DNA from: Plicaturopsis crispa FD-325 SS-3
Lineage: Eukaryota; Basidiomycota; Agaricomycetes; Amylocorticiales; Amylocorticiaceae
Direction: 5' to 3'
Assembly (NCBI GenBank): GCA_000827205.1
Contig: KN832554.1
Location: 1,171,263 to 1,235,262, forward strand
Length of the DNA: 64,000 nucleotides
The notes below the pieces were generated by a model. That model was given only the letters and a program-made list of their open reading frames with translations. It ran no database searches and was not told the origin of the DNA. The position numbers and the translations under genes were made by a program. Shown here piece by piece: positions 24,401 to 36,864 of this stretch. The stretch's first letter is position 1; every line of letters starts with the position of its first letter.

Positions 24401-25043
24401 CCGTGCCATGGGATTCCCGGCGCCAGCGAATAGATGATCCGTTGTACAGGCATTTCCCGCCCTGTGGCGTTTGTTGTTAGTGCTAGACTCAGCGTGATGT
24501 AGCACAGTGCTACCTTCAATATGATAGACCAGCTTTCGCGAGCTCGTGATGTCCGGGAGGAAATCTCCAGGCAAGAAAGCTCGGCGGCAGATGAAAGAGC
24601 TGGGTATACCGGCATCTCAATTCAACGGTATACTTGTGCGTGAAGCTATGAAACATACCCTCTCCTCGAAACCCAAAGGTTGAGACTGCATCCAACGATG
24701 CCGGAGAGTATGCCTTGGACGAGCCTGAAACATCCATGAGCTCCTTCACAAGACTCAAGGCTATGAAACATGGGCTGCATTACTCACTGTACCGGCCATT
24801 CTCGGACCCTACAGCCAGCAAGGCTAAACCGTCCTTACTGATACCCATCCCGTTGTCGCGAACCCAGCAGCTCCACTCTTCACAGTTGACTCCAATCTCA
24901 ATCTGCGTTGCACCGGCATCGAGAGCGTTCTGGAGCAACTCAGACACAATTTGTGGTAGAGATGTCAGAATCTGCGTGGAACGTAGTTTCGTCCGGGTCG
25001 CGGTGGGTAGGTGTTCGATAGGCGCGTCCCGCGAGGTATCCAT
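21490..25043 (-). CDS. MLH3: DNA mismatch repair / meiotic crossover protein MLH3
   Basis: MutL homolog that pairs with MLH1; MutL-gamma nicks DNA during meiotic crossover resolution. Multi-exon gene starting [13 protein letters not shown]. The N-terminal GHKL ATPase shows [21 protein letters not shown], then [19 protein letters not shown] and FRGEAL, the last split by an intron. The C-terminal endonuclease motif [14 protein letters not shown] is intact, followed by ACR...GAIMFND and FQCAHGRPSMVPL, the zinc-site elements shared with PMS2. The end is VDWLHL-stop. The linker (22.7-23.6 kb) is poorly conserved and I did not fix all its exons. MLH3 rather than PMS1/2 is favoured by the N-terminal words and the CAHGRPS ending. 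Confidence 0.87.
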
Positions 25044-25377
25044 GGTGAAGTTGGTGCGATAAATCCAAGCGGTGCACCAATGCGCTTGAGTACACTAGTA
25101 CTTATATGGTGACTCTGAGGAAGAAAGCGACGACCGAGATGGCCGCCGAGACCGCCGAGAAAGCGAACGAGATCATAACCATTGGAAATTAATGACGGAA
25201 CTACAAGCGAGGCGTTGTTTGGCAAAGCTTCCGACGATAGAGTTTTAGACATCTTTCATTTTCCTCCGAACTTCGTCCAAATAATCAATTCATGGATGTA
25301 GCACTTTGGAAGCGATGAAATAGCCGCGATCCATACTATCTCGTAACCTGGCATATGCTTTCCCAGACGAGCGCATC
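25044..25377. other. intergenic, MLH3 leader and MCC beta 3' end
   Basis: Contains an ATG at 25250-25252 (minus) opening a 95-codon frame that overlaps the start of MLH3 out of frame. It could be an upstream ORF in the MLH3 leader, or chance. Confidence 0.45.
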
Positions 25378-27816
25378 TTACATTCTGAAAACTCCGAATC
25401 CTTTACCATCGCCATCCCATGTGGTCGGCGCTGCTGCCGAACCTCCGGAGGTACTGGTTCTCTCCCGTGCGGAGAGCGCAAGACCAAGCCCAACTACATC
25501 TCGAGTATCTGTGGGTTTGATGATCCCGTCGTCCCACAGCCGTGCAGTAGAGTACAACGCAGTGGATTGGTCCTCTATTTCCGTCTTGAGGGACGTGTGT
25601 TGGGACGGATCCCTAATGTCCGTCTGTCAAATCACATCTGCCGAGCCACGAGTGAAGGGACGTACTTCGACACAGATGCCATTACTTGTGAAAGCTGGCC
25701 GGACCCCATGACGGACACTTTGGCATTCTTCACCGCAAAATATCAGATTGGATGCTTCGGCGTTTGGGAAAGTATCAATACTCACAGGCCACATCCATAG
25801 GAACCTCGGTGAATACTGTGTAGGCATTCAGATGTCAAGGGAGAAAATTCTGAACGGCGATACATCTGCTTACAGCCCGACCAGCCATGCCTAGGAGAAT
25901 GTGCAATCAGATAACGCTAAGCCAGTACCAGCCCCCAGGTGTGCGAGCTACTCACCATAATTCCCAGCTCCGAAGCTTCCGCCGACAATGACGGTGAACT
26001 TCGGAACGTCCGCACATGCGACGGCGCGAACCATTTTCGCACCGTCTTTCGCGATCCCTCCTCGTTCCGCTTTGGATCCCACCATATATCCTAGAGGAAG
26101 ATTCGTATCTTGGTAGACTAGCGAGGCGTGGAAAGTTGCACTTACCTGTTACGTTTACGAGAAACAGGAGAGGAATCTTCCGTTGCGAACAGAGTTGTAT
26201 GAAATGCGTGGCCTTTAAGGCCGAAGGAGAGAACAATATGCCGTTGTTCGCAACTATACCTACGGGATACCCATGCACATTAGCAAACCCCTGTGAAGTG
26301 CTTCAGTGGGATTAAGATTTGATATAGACCAGGCGTGACTTACGGTGATTATGGTTGGGCCATATTCCTTCTTGAACTCCCTAAAACGACTACCGTCGAC
26401 GATCCGGGCAATGACATCCCGCATGTCAAATGCTTGACGAACGTCAGTTCCAACAATCCCATGCAGTTCAGACGCAGGATATAAGGGCTCCTCGGCCTTC
26501 GCTGGAGGCTATAGGTCGCTTTCAGCTCATGGCTCATCAAAGAATGCACGGAGACTTTTACCAGAACCTCCCTGCCTCCCGCACGTCCTAAATCACCTAC
26601 GATGCCCCTCGCTATCGCGATGGCGTGCTCGTCATCCCGGGCGAGGTGGTCTGTAACACCACTCTCGCTCGAGTGCATCTGTCCGCCGCCCAAATGTTCC
26701 TCGTCGACCTCTTCGCCCGTCGCGGCTTTGACGAGGGGAGGTCCGGCAAGGAATATACGGCCTTGGTTGCGCACAATGATATTTTCGTCGGCCATGGCGG
26801 GCACGTATGCGCCACCTGCAATATACATGATGAATAACGTTCGGCAAAAAAAAAAACAGAGGATGCATTACCTGCAACGGAAATTCCATGCACGATAGCT
26901 ATTTGTGGGATACCCAGTGCAGACATTTGGGCCTAACGAAATCAACTCGGGCAATGGGCGGGTTCAGGAAATGGTCTAACCATATTGTAGAATATCCGCC
27001 CGAAATGCTCTTTATCTGGGAAAACCTATGTCGATGTGAGCCACACGAAAATGATTCTAGTTGGCAACAGCCGTCACATTAGCTTGGTAGGGCAAGGCGG
27101 CACCTCCGGATTCGACTATGGTGAGGAGACTGGCCAGTCAGTACCTACTGAGCAATGCACAACAAAAACCACTTGCCAACGTAGACGCAGGGCAGCCCAT
27201 GTTCTCTTGCAATTTCTTGAGCGCGAAGGTGCTTCTTGACCTACGAACACAGTGCGGTGCCGAGACTGTCAGTAACTCGCTGACATACGAAACACACAGT
27301 ACACTTACAGTTAAGGGATAGTATGAACCACCCTTCACAGTCGCGTCATTCACAACGACTACACATTCGCGACCTGATATGCGGCCAATCCCCGTGATGA
27401 TTCCTGCGCCCGGTATGGCCTGTCCAGGATACACATCGTGCGCGGCCAACGCAGAGAATTCGAGGAACGGTGTATGAGGGTCCAGCAACAACGAGAGCCT
27501 GATAATCCACGAGAACTCGTATAAGCAATGCGATGCAATGGCACATATCAAGGCATGCGCACCGTTCTCGAGGGAGTTTCTTGCCCTTGGCTCTCATCCG
27601 CTCCGAAGCCTTGGCCCCTCCTCCCAGTCTCGCGGCAGCGGTCTTGAGCTCAAGGTCCGCCACGAGAGCATCCATGTTCTCTGCCTTTGCGACGAATTCA
27701 GGAGACGATGGCGAGATGAGCGACGGGAGGACTGAGGCATGATACCCTCGCGTTCGTTGCCGCGCAGTGGTCCGGAGTGTGTTCTGCAGAAGAGACAGCA
27801 TCTTCTGTTGCCGCAT
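25378..27816 (-). CDS. MCCB: methylcrotonoyl-CoA carboxylase beta subunit, mitochondrial
   Basis: Carboxyltransferase subunit of the biotin enzyme that carboxylates 3-methylcrotonyl-CoA in leucine breakdown. The N-terminus [21 protein letters not shown] is a clear mitochondrial presequence. Then come [18 protein letters not shown] and [82 protein letters not shown], and [19 protein letters not shown], all typical of MCC beta. The C-terminus reads [20 protein letters not shown] and ends GFGVFRM. Many introns, including small ones between 25.8 and 27.3 kb. The gene runs tail-to-head into MLH3 on the same strand. No alpha subunit lies in the window. Confidence 0.93.
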
Positions 27817-28162
27817 TGCTTAGGGTGGCGATTCCTTGGGACGCGATGAGCTGTATTTATGACAATGGCGAGGAGGAGGAGTCGAGAACAAGGAGTATAA
27901 GTATCGGGCGGACCCAAGGAAAGCGGGGAACCTGCATCAAAATAATGCGGGGTACTGCTCCGAAAGTTCGGCCGTAAGCAGTGAGCACAGTATCACAAGA
28001 CCGCGTCTCGATAGCGTGTTTGCAAGCTCAGAGCTCAGATGGTCAAGATTTTGTCTCCAAATAAATTATTCCTGTGTCCAGTCATTTACCATGATATGTA
28101 AGTAAGGTTCGTGATGATATAGTGCGTCGAGCGGAAGGGGGAGAGGGGGGATGCAATAGCGA
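27817..28162. other. intergenic, 346 bp
   Basis: Spacer between the start of MCC beta and the end of the ArfGAP gene, both minus strand. No gene seen. Confidence 0.6.
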
Positions 28163-29596
28163 CTAGAAATCCTTCCATTCATCCCAGTCATCCTTTTTCT
28201 GGGCAGGGGCTGATGATGTGGTGTGTGCAGTAGACTGACCGCTTTCATGGCGTCCCCCATCAGCATACTCGCCGAAGAAGTCGTCCTCCCCGCCATCATA
28301 CAGCGCCGAGCCTTCACCGTCATGATGTTGTGATAGCGCGCCATAGCCCGAGCTCTCCGGACCACCACCCACGCGACCCCGGACCGCACCGACGGCACCT
28401 CCTACATGCTCAGCTACGTCGACGCCAAACTGTGTCTTGGACCATTGGTTCGCAGACTGGCCGACAAACTGGGCACGCTTCTGTGCTTCAGACATGTATC
28501 CCCGAACATTCGCCTGCAGCTCCGGGTCTCGCACCCGCTCCATTCCGGGCTGGATGACATTCTCGGAGACCACTTTCGAAGCGCCGGCGATGGCTGCAGA
28601 GAAGAGAGACCAGCCCTTCCCTAACGCTGCTATAGGGTTCTCCTGTATCTCGTTGAGTGTCGGTGCCGCCCGAGAGGACAGGCCGTACGACGGATGTTGC
28701 GAGTCGAGCTGCGGAGAGGGTGTACTGCCGAAACCTTGGTACTTTCCACCCTGAGACGGTGGGAGATCCGCAGGACGCGAAGCGTTTGCTTGGCCGAGAG
28801 ACGCGAAATACGACTCGTTGGCTGATTTCTGGTCGGCAGCGAGATCGGGTGTACCGCGTGGGGAGTGATTGAAGGATGCGGGGGATGAAGAGTCGCTACG
28901 CAAGGCACTTCCAGTGTTGGTACGTGCGGAGGCGCGAGATTTACGGACGCCTTGGGCGGAAGAAGGGCGACCAGGAGATGCCGGTGTATTTGCTGGAGAG
29001 CTAAGTCCTGCGGGTGGAGCAGAAGGGGCCCAATCCTTGCCGGCTAGATTGGCGTCTAGCTGAGAAAATACGTCAATCGCTTGGTCGCGGCGCGCCGCGA
29101 TGTTCTTGGCATACCTTTTCACGATACTGAGTTGCTGCCCAGGAAGTGTACGTGTCGTATGGGCTAGATCCTTCCTTGTAGCCGCCTTGGTCCGCAGGCG
29201 TATAAGATCGCATAAATTCTCTGAATGGCGCGTTTCCGCCCAGCTTCATGCGTCTGATCTGTTCGTCTTGCCATGTGTCCATCGAGACAGACCGCACGAA
29301 ACTGCATGTAGGTTCAGCATTCTGGTTCAAATGCGAACAGCACAAACATACCTGATATGCACGCCAAATCCACGATGCGTACCCGCGCATTGCAAGCACA
29401 GAAATACAGCGAAACTACACAAAGGATGTGCGGTGAGCGCACGGCTCCGAGGAAGGGTCTGGACTAGGTTCCGGGCTCACCTAAGAGACGCCCACTGAGG
29501 GTTCGGATTTGAGCAATCGTTGCAAACTTTGTTCTTGAGATCTTCGCGTTTTATGAGTTCTTGGAGCGCTTTCTTCGCCGCTACCTGGTCTGCCAT
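28163..29596 (-). CDS. GCS1: ArfGAP1/Gcs1-type ADP-ribosylation factor GTPase activator
   Basis: Stimulates GTP hydrolysis by Arf1 in COPI traffic at the Golgi. It starts MADQVAAKKALQELIKRED. The first cysteine pair of the zinc finger is VCNDCSNPNPQWAS, and the second pair lies in the next exon (FLCLQCAGTHRG-like reading). SFVRSVSMDTWQDEQI and MKLGGNAPFREFMRSY complete the ArfGAP domain. The long last exon (29122-28163) carries a Ser/Pro-rich region, then amphipathic segments around IAALGKGWSLFSAAIAGA like lipid-packing (ALPS) motifs, and the acidic/aromatic C-terminus KKDDWDEWKDF. The two tryptophans in that tail resemble coat-binding WxxW motifs in Gcs1 relatives. Confidence 0.9.
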
Positions 29597-30186
29597 TGAG
29601 AGGATACGATGAGGGATATGGAGGTAAAGCGGACAGCGCTGGCAGACTGATGAAGGCGGTGGCGGTCCCTGACGCTAGGAACTGGCGCGTTTTGGTCCGT
29701 TCGTCGCGGCTCAAATCGGGAGATCTCTGGTGAAACTTGGCACAATTCGTACGAATCGCGGCCATTAATTTAAACTACACCGCGAGAGGAAAGCTGCAAG
29801 CGCGCGGCGGTGAGTAGAACAGAATTTGAGTCTTGTTATTTGAGTGCACCGGCTCTTGGTCTGCTACCACCACCATCCTCCGTGCAAACGCGAGAATAGA
29901 ATTTTGGTGCGTTTCACTCGCCCTTGATCATAATTACTCGAGCTCAGATTTCATGTAGGCTAAGTAACGGAGCCGTTCCACAGCGTCGGGTCCTCTCCGG
30001 TCGTTCCCCGCCCTTCTCACCTTCCCACTCAATCCTCAGGTCAAATCGCAATAGCCGTGATACCTTCGTCGCCGGCCTTTTCTACGTGTGAAATAGTCGA
30101 CTCTCCTTGTGCTATTAAACCTCGCGTCTTGTCTCGAATCCTGCACAACTCTACCCCCCTGTTCGGCTTTTCTCGCTCTCGCAAAC
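29597..30186. other. divergent promoter region, 590 bp
   Basis: Head-to-head spacer between the ArfGAP and velvet genes. No coding frame supported. Pyrimidine-rich tracts lie close to the velvet start. Confidence 0.6.
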
Positions 30187-32195
30187 ATGATCCAGAAGAC
30201 AAACGCTCGCCACGGGAGCACTGCTGTTGCACCCATGCGTCAGGCAGTCACTACCGAAGTCCCGGAGCAATGGGGCCAGTGGATAGGTCGCAAGTTAGTT
30301 CCCTCGTCTCCCTCTGTTCTGGACATCTTGTTCAGCCATGATTTACGGTGCGTTATTCTAGACACTATTCCCTCGAGGTCACACAACACCCTATACGTGC
30401 TCGCATGTGCGGTTTTGGTGATAAAGTGAGTCTGGACATGCTTGCACTGTTTTCCGCCACTGACGTCTATACATGGCAGGATCGACGACCGTTAGCGCCA
30501 GCGGTCGTGGCCAAAATGGTTGTTCGACTCGAAGACAACAGTATTGTGGACGTATAGTGCGTCTGTGAGACTTGGCTCTCACACCCATGCTGACCTTCTA
30601 TTCTTATCGCGAAGTGACCTCGACTGTTCATTCTTCCTCGTGACTGTCGATCTGTGGTCCGCAGATGGCAGTCAAGAGATGAATCTCGTCCTCCACCCCT
30701 CATCCTCCGATCGTTATGCGCCCACAAATACCTCAAAATCCCGCCGTCGGGGCATGAGCTTTGTTGGCCCGCCACAACGTTCCTCACACCAAAGTCCAGC
30801 GACGGCAGATTCGACACCGACACCCTCTCAATATACTACGCAACCTGATAATCAGGTGTGTGAAGAGATTGCTCACATTCAGTTGAAATACTAAAATAAT
30901 ACAGCCTGGCGGAACACATTCTGCCCTGGCTCCCCCCACTCACTCGTATAATAACCAAGGCTACCCTTTTAACCAATCAATACCGGCCGCGACCTTTCAA
31001 ACCTCGCAGCCATATACAACCCCACCGGATCAGCATCCAACATGGGGATATAACACATCATCGTCCCATGCAGATCGCGATAATAGCTTCCCTCCCACGG
31101 TCTTGCCTTCCATACATTCCTTTGGACGTGCAAATGCGCCTTCTAGCATATTGGGCCCCGGAGTCAGTTCAGGACCAGGGGTAGCAGGCGACCCGTGGAA
31201 CTCTTCTAATCGTGACGAGGCAGAACCACCGTACCGTGGTTGGCACACCGAACCTTCGTATCCCGGAATGGGCAGCGCGCCTTTCAACGCTTCTTCCCTT
31301 GACCCCGCTCTTCGCGGTTCGTCCTCATCATTCTCACATCCTGATAGCCGCGAGAGTTGGGGGTCTATTCCTAATATCTCGGGGAGATCAACTCAGTCCT
31401 CGTTCGCAAACGCAGGGCCAAGCACTCAGCCGGATAACCAGGTGTACGCGTCTGCATCCTATACTCAACAACCTCCCCCTCCCATATATCCCTCCCCATA
31501 CACGCAGAATGCCTCGTCCTCAGCATCTACCATTCCGCCACTTCCGCGTCACTCCTACACACGCACCCTTGTTGGACCGCTATCTGCAAATGCCTGCAGG
31601 CTCATGGACGAGCACCGCAAACCAGGGATATTCTTTTTGTTCCAAGATCTCTCTGTTCGGACAGAAGGTACAGCATCGAAGCCTACATATTCGCTTTGAT
31701 TTTCTGACGCGTGCTTACCTCCAGGGACTTTTCGGCTTCGATTAAGACTTATGAACGTTGGCGCGTACGTTTGCATCGCTCACTGATTGACCGCTATGAT
31801 CACTGATACGTTACCAGTCCGCCCGCACCCGAAGGGGGTGCCGTTCGAGTGCATACCGGCGTTTCTCCTGTGCTTGCTCAAACTTTCACAGAGCCGTTCG
31901 AAGTATGGTCCGCTAAGAAATTTCCCGGTGTACCAGGTTGCATTATCACTTTATATCGTACTTCGTGGAATTTATACATCCTCCCCTCCAGACACTACCG
32001 CCCTTTCCATCGCCTTCGGAAACCAGGGCCAGAAACTCCCCCTCGTGAGTGCCCCGTGCAGCATCACCATCCCACCCCGGCACTAACCTCACGCGACGCG
32101 CATAGCGGAACCGACATGGTTCCAGCAAACACAGTCAGAGGCGTCGGCAACGCGACTCTGATGGTTCGGACGACGGTGATTCGGACGGAACGTAG
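30187..32195 (+). CDS. velB: velvet-domain transcriptional regulator, VelB type
   Basis: Velvet proteins bind DNA and coordinate development and secondary metabolism. The spliced start is followed by YSLEVTQHPIRARMCGFGDK and DRRPLAPAVVAKMVVRLED, then DLDCSFFLVTVDLWSADG, which is the first half of the velvet fold. A Ser/Pro-rich insert of about 270 residues (30.7-31.65 kb) follows. The second half resumes with GIFFLFQDLSVRTEG, FRLRLRLMNVG, GVSPVLAQTFTEPFEVWSAK and KFPGVP, and the end is GQKLPLRNRHG plus a basic/acidic tail. A velvet domain split by a long insert is typical of VelB orthologues. At least seven introns, all GT-AG. Confidence 0.9.
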
Positions 32196-32288
32196 CAAAG
32201 CTAAGCTTTCACGATGTAATAGCTGCGCGATGTACACAGCAGCAATGTATCCCTCGGGGCGGTTGGAACTCATAGACTCGATTAATGC

Positions 32289-35200
32289 TTATAATGCTTC
32301 AAACCGCTTGTAGCCCATCTTCCGGATCAGCGTCCGCTCGTAGTCCCGTACAGCGTCCACGGTATGTGGGAAGTCCCTCATGATGTTCTCGAGGGTACGG
32401 ATGGCTAGTTCACTCTTCTGCTCCCTAATCCCGGGGTCGTCGCCGAGGGATTGCGATCTCTGCTCGCCCGCCTCCAGCGCCTCAACGGGGAGGCCCGACT
32501 CCAAACGCCCCAGAACCATTGATAACACGGACAGAGTGGCTTTGTGAGGGGCCCACACGTTCCACGACGGCGAGATCTGGCGAAGAACATGAAGAGGGTG
32601 TGCGAAGTCTTCGTTGTTCTCCCATTCCTCCGGGGCCATCCACGGAGTCTCGCGCAGATTCGCCTCTGTGTGCCGTGCGTCGGTGACTCTCCGTTCAGCG
32701 TCGTGGCGGGCAACATTGGCGATTTCGGTGGGAGAATCGTCTGTGGGCGGGAAGTGCACTTCGACTGCAAAACTGAGCGGAGTGCCGGGATGTCGATCTC
32801 TGGCACTGAGCAGCTTCTTCGCCTCGCGCTGATAGGGTAGGATGACCTTCTCGAGGACCCCGAAAGCGCGCTCGGGCTCGCCAGCACGAACAAGAGCCAC
32901 TACCAGATGATTCCAGTTATGGGAATCGAAAGCGAAACCTTCCAGCTTCAACTTTCTCCACGTCGTGGCAATCTCAAGATGCTCCCCAGCCGACGATAAT
33001 AAGTCGACATAAATAGAGAGGGGGATGCAAAGAATGTTGGCCTGGCGGCGCAGGTACGTGCGCTTGGAGTCCGATTCAACGAGTGCATCGACCCTGGAGT
33101 AACGTAGACCGAGCTGGAAGATCTGCAGCCATATTTGACGCCCAGCCTCGATATTCTGTGTCCGGCGGTATGCATCGAGGAGGGCCGTCAAGGCGCCTAA
33201 TGTTGGTTCACCACCTGCGTCCAGCATCGCTTGGAACAGTCGCTCTACCTCCTCTGGATTCTGTTGTCGTGCAAACACGTCCATGAGAGGACGGTAAACG
33301 TAGACCAGACCAGTACTTCGGCTGAAGTCCGGTTCCAGCCACGCCCGCACGCCCTCCTCTCCGACCATAAGACTGTTTAGGAACTCCTCTGCAATGCGCA
33401 GACTCTCCTCCGTCCCTTCATTTCCGTACGCCTTCAGGATAGCGGCGAAAGTGACGGACGTCGGCTGAATCTTGCGCTCCCGCATGTCGTCGTAGACAGC
33501 TTTGGCACGCACCTTGTCGCCCATGCGCAGAAAGCCCGACATGATAATGGTGAGGACGTAGGCATTGATTCTGATATCGAGGTGCCCCTCCGTCGCCATC
33601 CTATCCATCTCCGTGAATATATTGGACGCGATATCCATCAACTGGCCATCACAGGCCGACTGAATGAGCAAGCAGAAAGTGCGCTCGTCGGGCTTGACGT
33701 TGGTCTTTGTGAGCTTGTCGAAGAGAGCTGATACAATCCTGAATGGTGCTCCGATCAGGACGTACGCCTTAAGGAGTGTGTTGTAGACTTCGATGGTAAG
33801 CTGTCGATGGCGGGAACGCGACGACACGAGGTAATCGAACGCGCGAATGGCTCCTTTCCAGGAGCCCGCGTTGACGTGGGCATACATCAGTGAATTGACC
33901 ATCCGACGGTCGGGGACCACACCCTCGTCAATAGCGCGGTTGTACATGGCCTCCGCCGCAATGGGGTCCCCGCGCTTGGCTAGAAAACTGATGACAATTG
34001 TGTACGACGCCTGCGTTGGGTTCAGACGGGCTGCACGCATCTGATCCAGTACGACCGCGATGGAGTCCACGTCACCGCGCATGGCAAAGCTTTTGAGAAT
34101 GGCCGTGTAGACGTAGTGCCCGGGCTTGAAACCCGCCTGGGTCATGATATCCAGCCAGTGATTTATGCCGGGGAAGTCGCAGGCCTGCGCGTGGGCGTAT
34201 ATGACGATACTGAAATGGATCATCGTCGGAGGCTGCTGTCGATGTCCGTCTTCGCCGAAAAACTCCTCGAATAATGCGACAACCTTTTCGGTCCTTCCCA
34301 CCGCCGCGTATGCGTGCATGAGCATGGCAGTGTCGGACTCCGATACCCAGTTATTCGCATCCAGGATCGAATAGAACTCTTCGGCGCGCTCAATGTTTCC
34401 CTGGTGGGCGAACAGGTGGAGGCCTGTAGATGGGGTATACGCAGTGCGCACATTGCGGTAGGACTCCTCAAACAAAGCGTTTGCACGGTCAAAGGCATTC
34501 GCCTGGGCCAATGACCGTACGACGGTCATCTTCAAGGTATGCCACACTCGGAGTTTCAGCTTTATCATCTCCTGGAGGAGATCGTAGGCCTCGTCTGCCA
34601 GTTTGAAATGACACATGACTCGGCACAATAAATCGGCCACCCCTGATCTCTCCTCCCAAGGTACATTCTCCAGGCGGCGCCGTACCACAAGCCTGGGATT
34701 GTCGACGGTCTCGAGGATTTTCCATACCGTCTCCTTGAAGGACACCAATTGTTCCCAGACTACTGGAGATGAATGGGGATATAGGCCTGTAGCGACATAG
34801 CCTCCCAGAATAGACCATTGGTCGGCCAAGAAGTCGACGACCGCGAGAGCGTCGAAGTGTCGAGATATGGACTGTACGATGCGGTTGTAAACAAGCACGG
34901 ATTCTCCCGTGTCGACGTATCCATCAGGCATGTCTGCTATCTCGCTGATCCTGGTGCCAGCCAGTCGCGGTTCTCCGCTGAGAGCCATGGCACGGAGTGA
35001 AAGGCATGTCCACGAGTAACGATGGGCGGACTGTGGAGGAATTTCCGATTCGATGCCTGCAAGAAGGGCCCGAAGGCGACTACCCCATTGATGCATATCC
35101 CCGAGATTGGAGCCGGAGCTGTTGTATAGCAGCTCTACACGGGAAGCCGTTCTCCCCGCAAATGCAAGCATCTCAGGCACTTCCAAGCGACTTTTCCCTC

Positions 35201-35826
35201 CGAGGTCCACAACACGAGTATACACGTCCCAGGACGCTTCAAGGTCAAAGGCGTCGGTGGATTGTTGACAGACTGCAGCGAAGTCACGCAGTGCAAAATC
35301 AAGTTCCTCTGGTGGCTTCGGTGTTTCGGGAGGAGGCTGGGCTTGAGAGCTGTAAGACGCGTGTCGTCTCGGAGTGACACGGGGGTTATTGAGCAGTAGG
35401 CTTGAGGTAGAGGCCACTTTGTTGCTGGCATTACTGAGGTATTGACGCGTCCTACGTCGAAGAGGTCGATCTCGGCACGGAATAACTTCCTTCATCATGA
35501 AAAGCCGGTTGCGCTCTATTGGCAGTTAGATCTGTATGAAATTAAGAAAGCAAATGGAACGCACTTGAGCACCACAGCGAGTGTCGCGCGTTACAGACAT
35601 CCTCGTTCCCTGTAGGAAAACGCGCGCATTGGTCGCAGTCGCGTTCCCGCTCGTACTCGAATTCCTCGACAGCCTTCCCCTTCCCTCTCGCATGTGGCGT
35701 GAAGAAATTCGGAGCGATGGGAAGCCCCATTCTCCTTGCGCCGAGCTGAATGGCTACGCTATGGCTGGTGTGCGGCCGACTTGAGAGAAGGGAGTTTATG
35801 ACGAGAGCAGTCAGAGGCTCAACCAT
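32289..35826 (-). CDS. large mitochondrial pentatricopeptide repeat (PPR) protein
   Basis: Two exons (35826-35565 and 35515-32289) join in frame to give 1162 residues; the 49 bp intron ends CTAACTGCCAATAG. Without the first exon the frame could start at ATG 35498, but the first exon is in phase and coding-like. The region after MMKEVIPCRDRPLRRRTRQ is basic and Ser-rich, like a presequence. PPR-like helical pairs run from about residue 250 to 850, for example VVRSLAQANAFDRANALFEES, MIHFSIVIYAHAQACDF, YVYTAILKSFAMRGDVDSI, SYTIVISFLAKRGDPIAAE and TFAAILKAYGNEGTEES. Such proteins bind organellar RNA to aid processing, stability or translation. The target RNA is unknown. Confidence 0.87.
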
Positions 35827-36864
35827 GGAACCCGTCGAGACGAGCACCGTTTACGCCTGAATTTCAAAGAGGTCAGTACACGTCCTAGAGAGAAAAGATA
35901 CGCCTTTTACTGACCCAGAGTGCCCCGATTCCTAAGTAAATATTATAGTCGGTGTATGGCAAGTGTATGGTCGAGGTGTTCGCCGTTTTGCGCAACGGAC
36001 TCGGCTGCAAAACTCTAGAGCACTCGCGTGGGTATTACATAATCGCACATATCCCGGTGTCGACTAGCCGGCAAGGCGACCGTGACGGGACCTCTTTCAC
36101 TTGACCACCACCCAGCCACCACCAACGCATCTGCGCGTTCAGTACTTCAGTACCAGCGCTCCTTCATTTCTGTCGACTTAGCTTGAAATACTATGGCCAC
36201 GTCTCTCAACATGTCTAGCGGCTGAGTGGAACCATCAGCTACTGTCAGTGCTACTCGGAGTAACCTCGTAGTCTGGGTCTCTGTCCATTGTCGGGGCGAC
36301 GAGTTTTACACCAAGAGACTATCCACTTCGTGCTGCTGCATCCATCTTTTGAAGTCTTAGCGGCGGATGACCCTCCCAGCCCAGTTGCACATTTTTGAAG
36401 TTCAACTTCTTGAACCTGGGCCTCAATACGTCGCTGAGTTGCAATTCCCAAGATCTGCGAGTCTATCTAGATTTCATCCTGGAAACACACCGCTTACCTC
36501 AGGCTACAACTCAGGCTCTGAATCGTACTACTCGGCGTTTGACCCTCAGCCTTTTGCTGAACAGTTCAGGGACATAAGGATCCACCAGGATCCTCAGCTC
36601 ATCTCAGTAACGGTTCGATATTGATTACGATCACCTGTAAGCGTAAATTATTCCGAGCCTTGCAGCTTTCTTACTCAGGCTTGCTTGTCATGCCCGTTCT
36701 GTTTGTATAGCTATCACAGAGGTACTGCTTGCTTGCGGACCGACGTCGTTCTGACTCACATCTTGCGACTCAATCACGCGTTCACACCCACAGACTTAAA
36801 GCCTTGCTAGCTTTCGTCGTTTCCGTCACACGCGCCTCCATCTCATCTCAGCTACACAGCCTAA
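35827..36864. other. divergent intergenic region, 1.0 kb
   Basis: Between the starts of the PPR and GNAT genes. An 85-codon frame from ATG 36367 (MTLPAQLHIFEVQLL) has no recognised domain and may be chance. Otherwise nothing seen. Confidence 0.45.
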
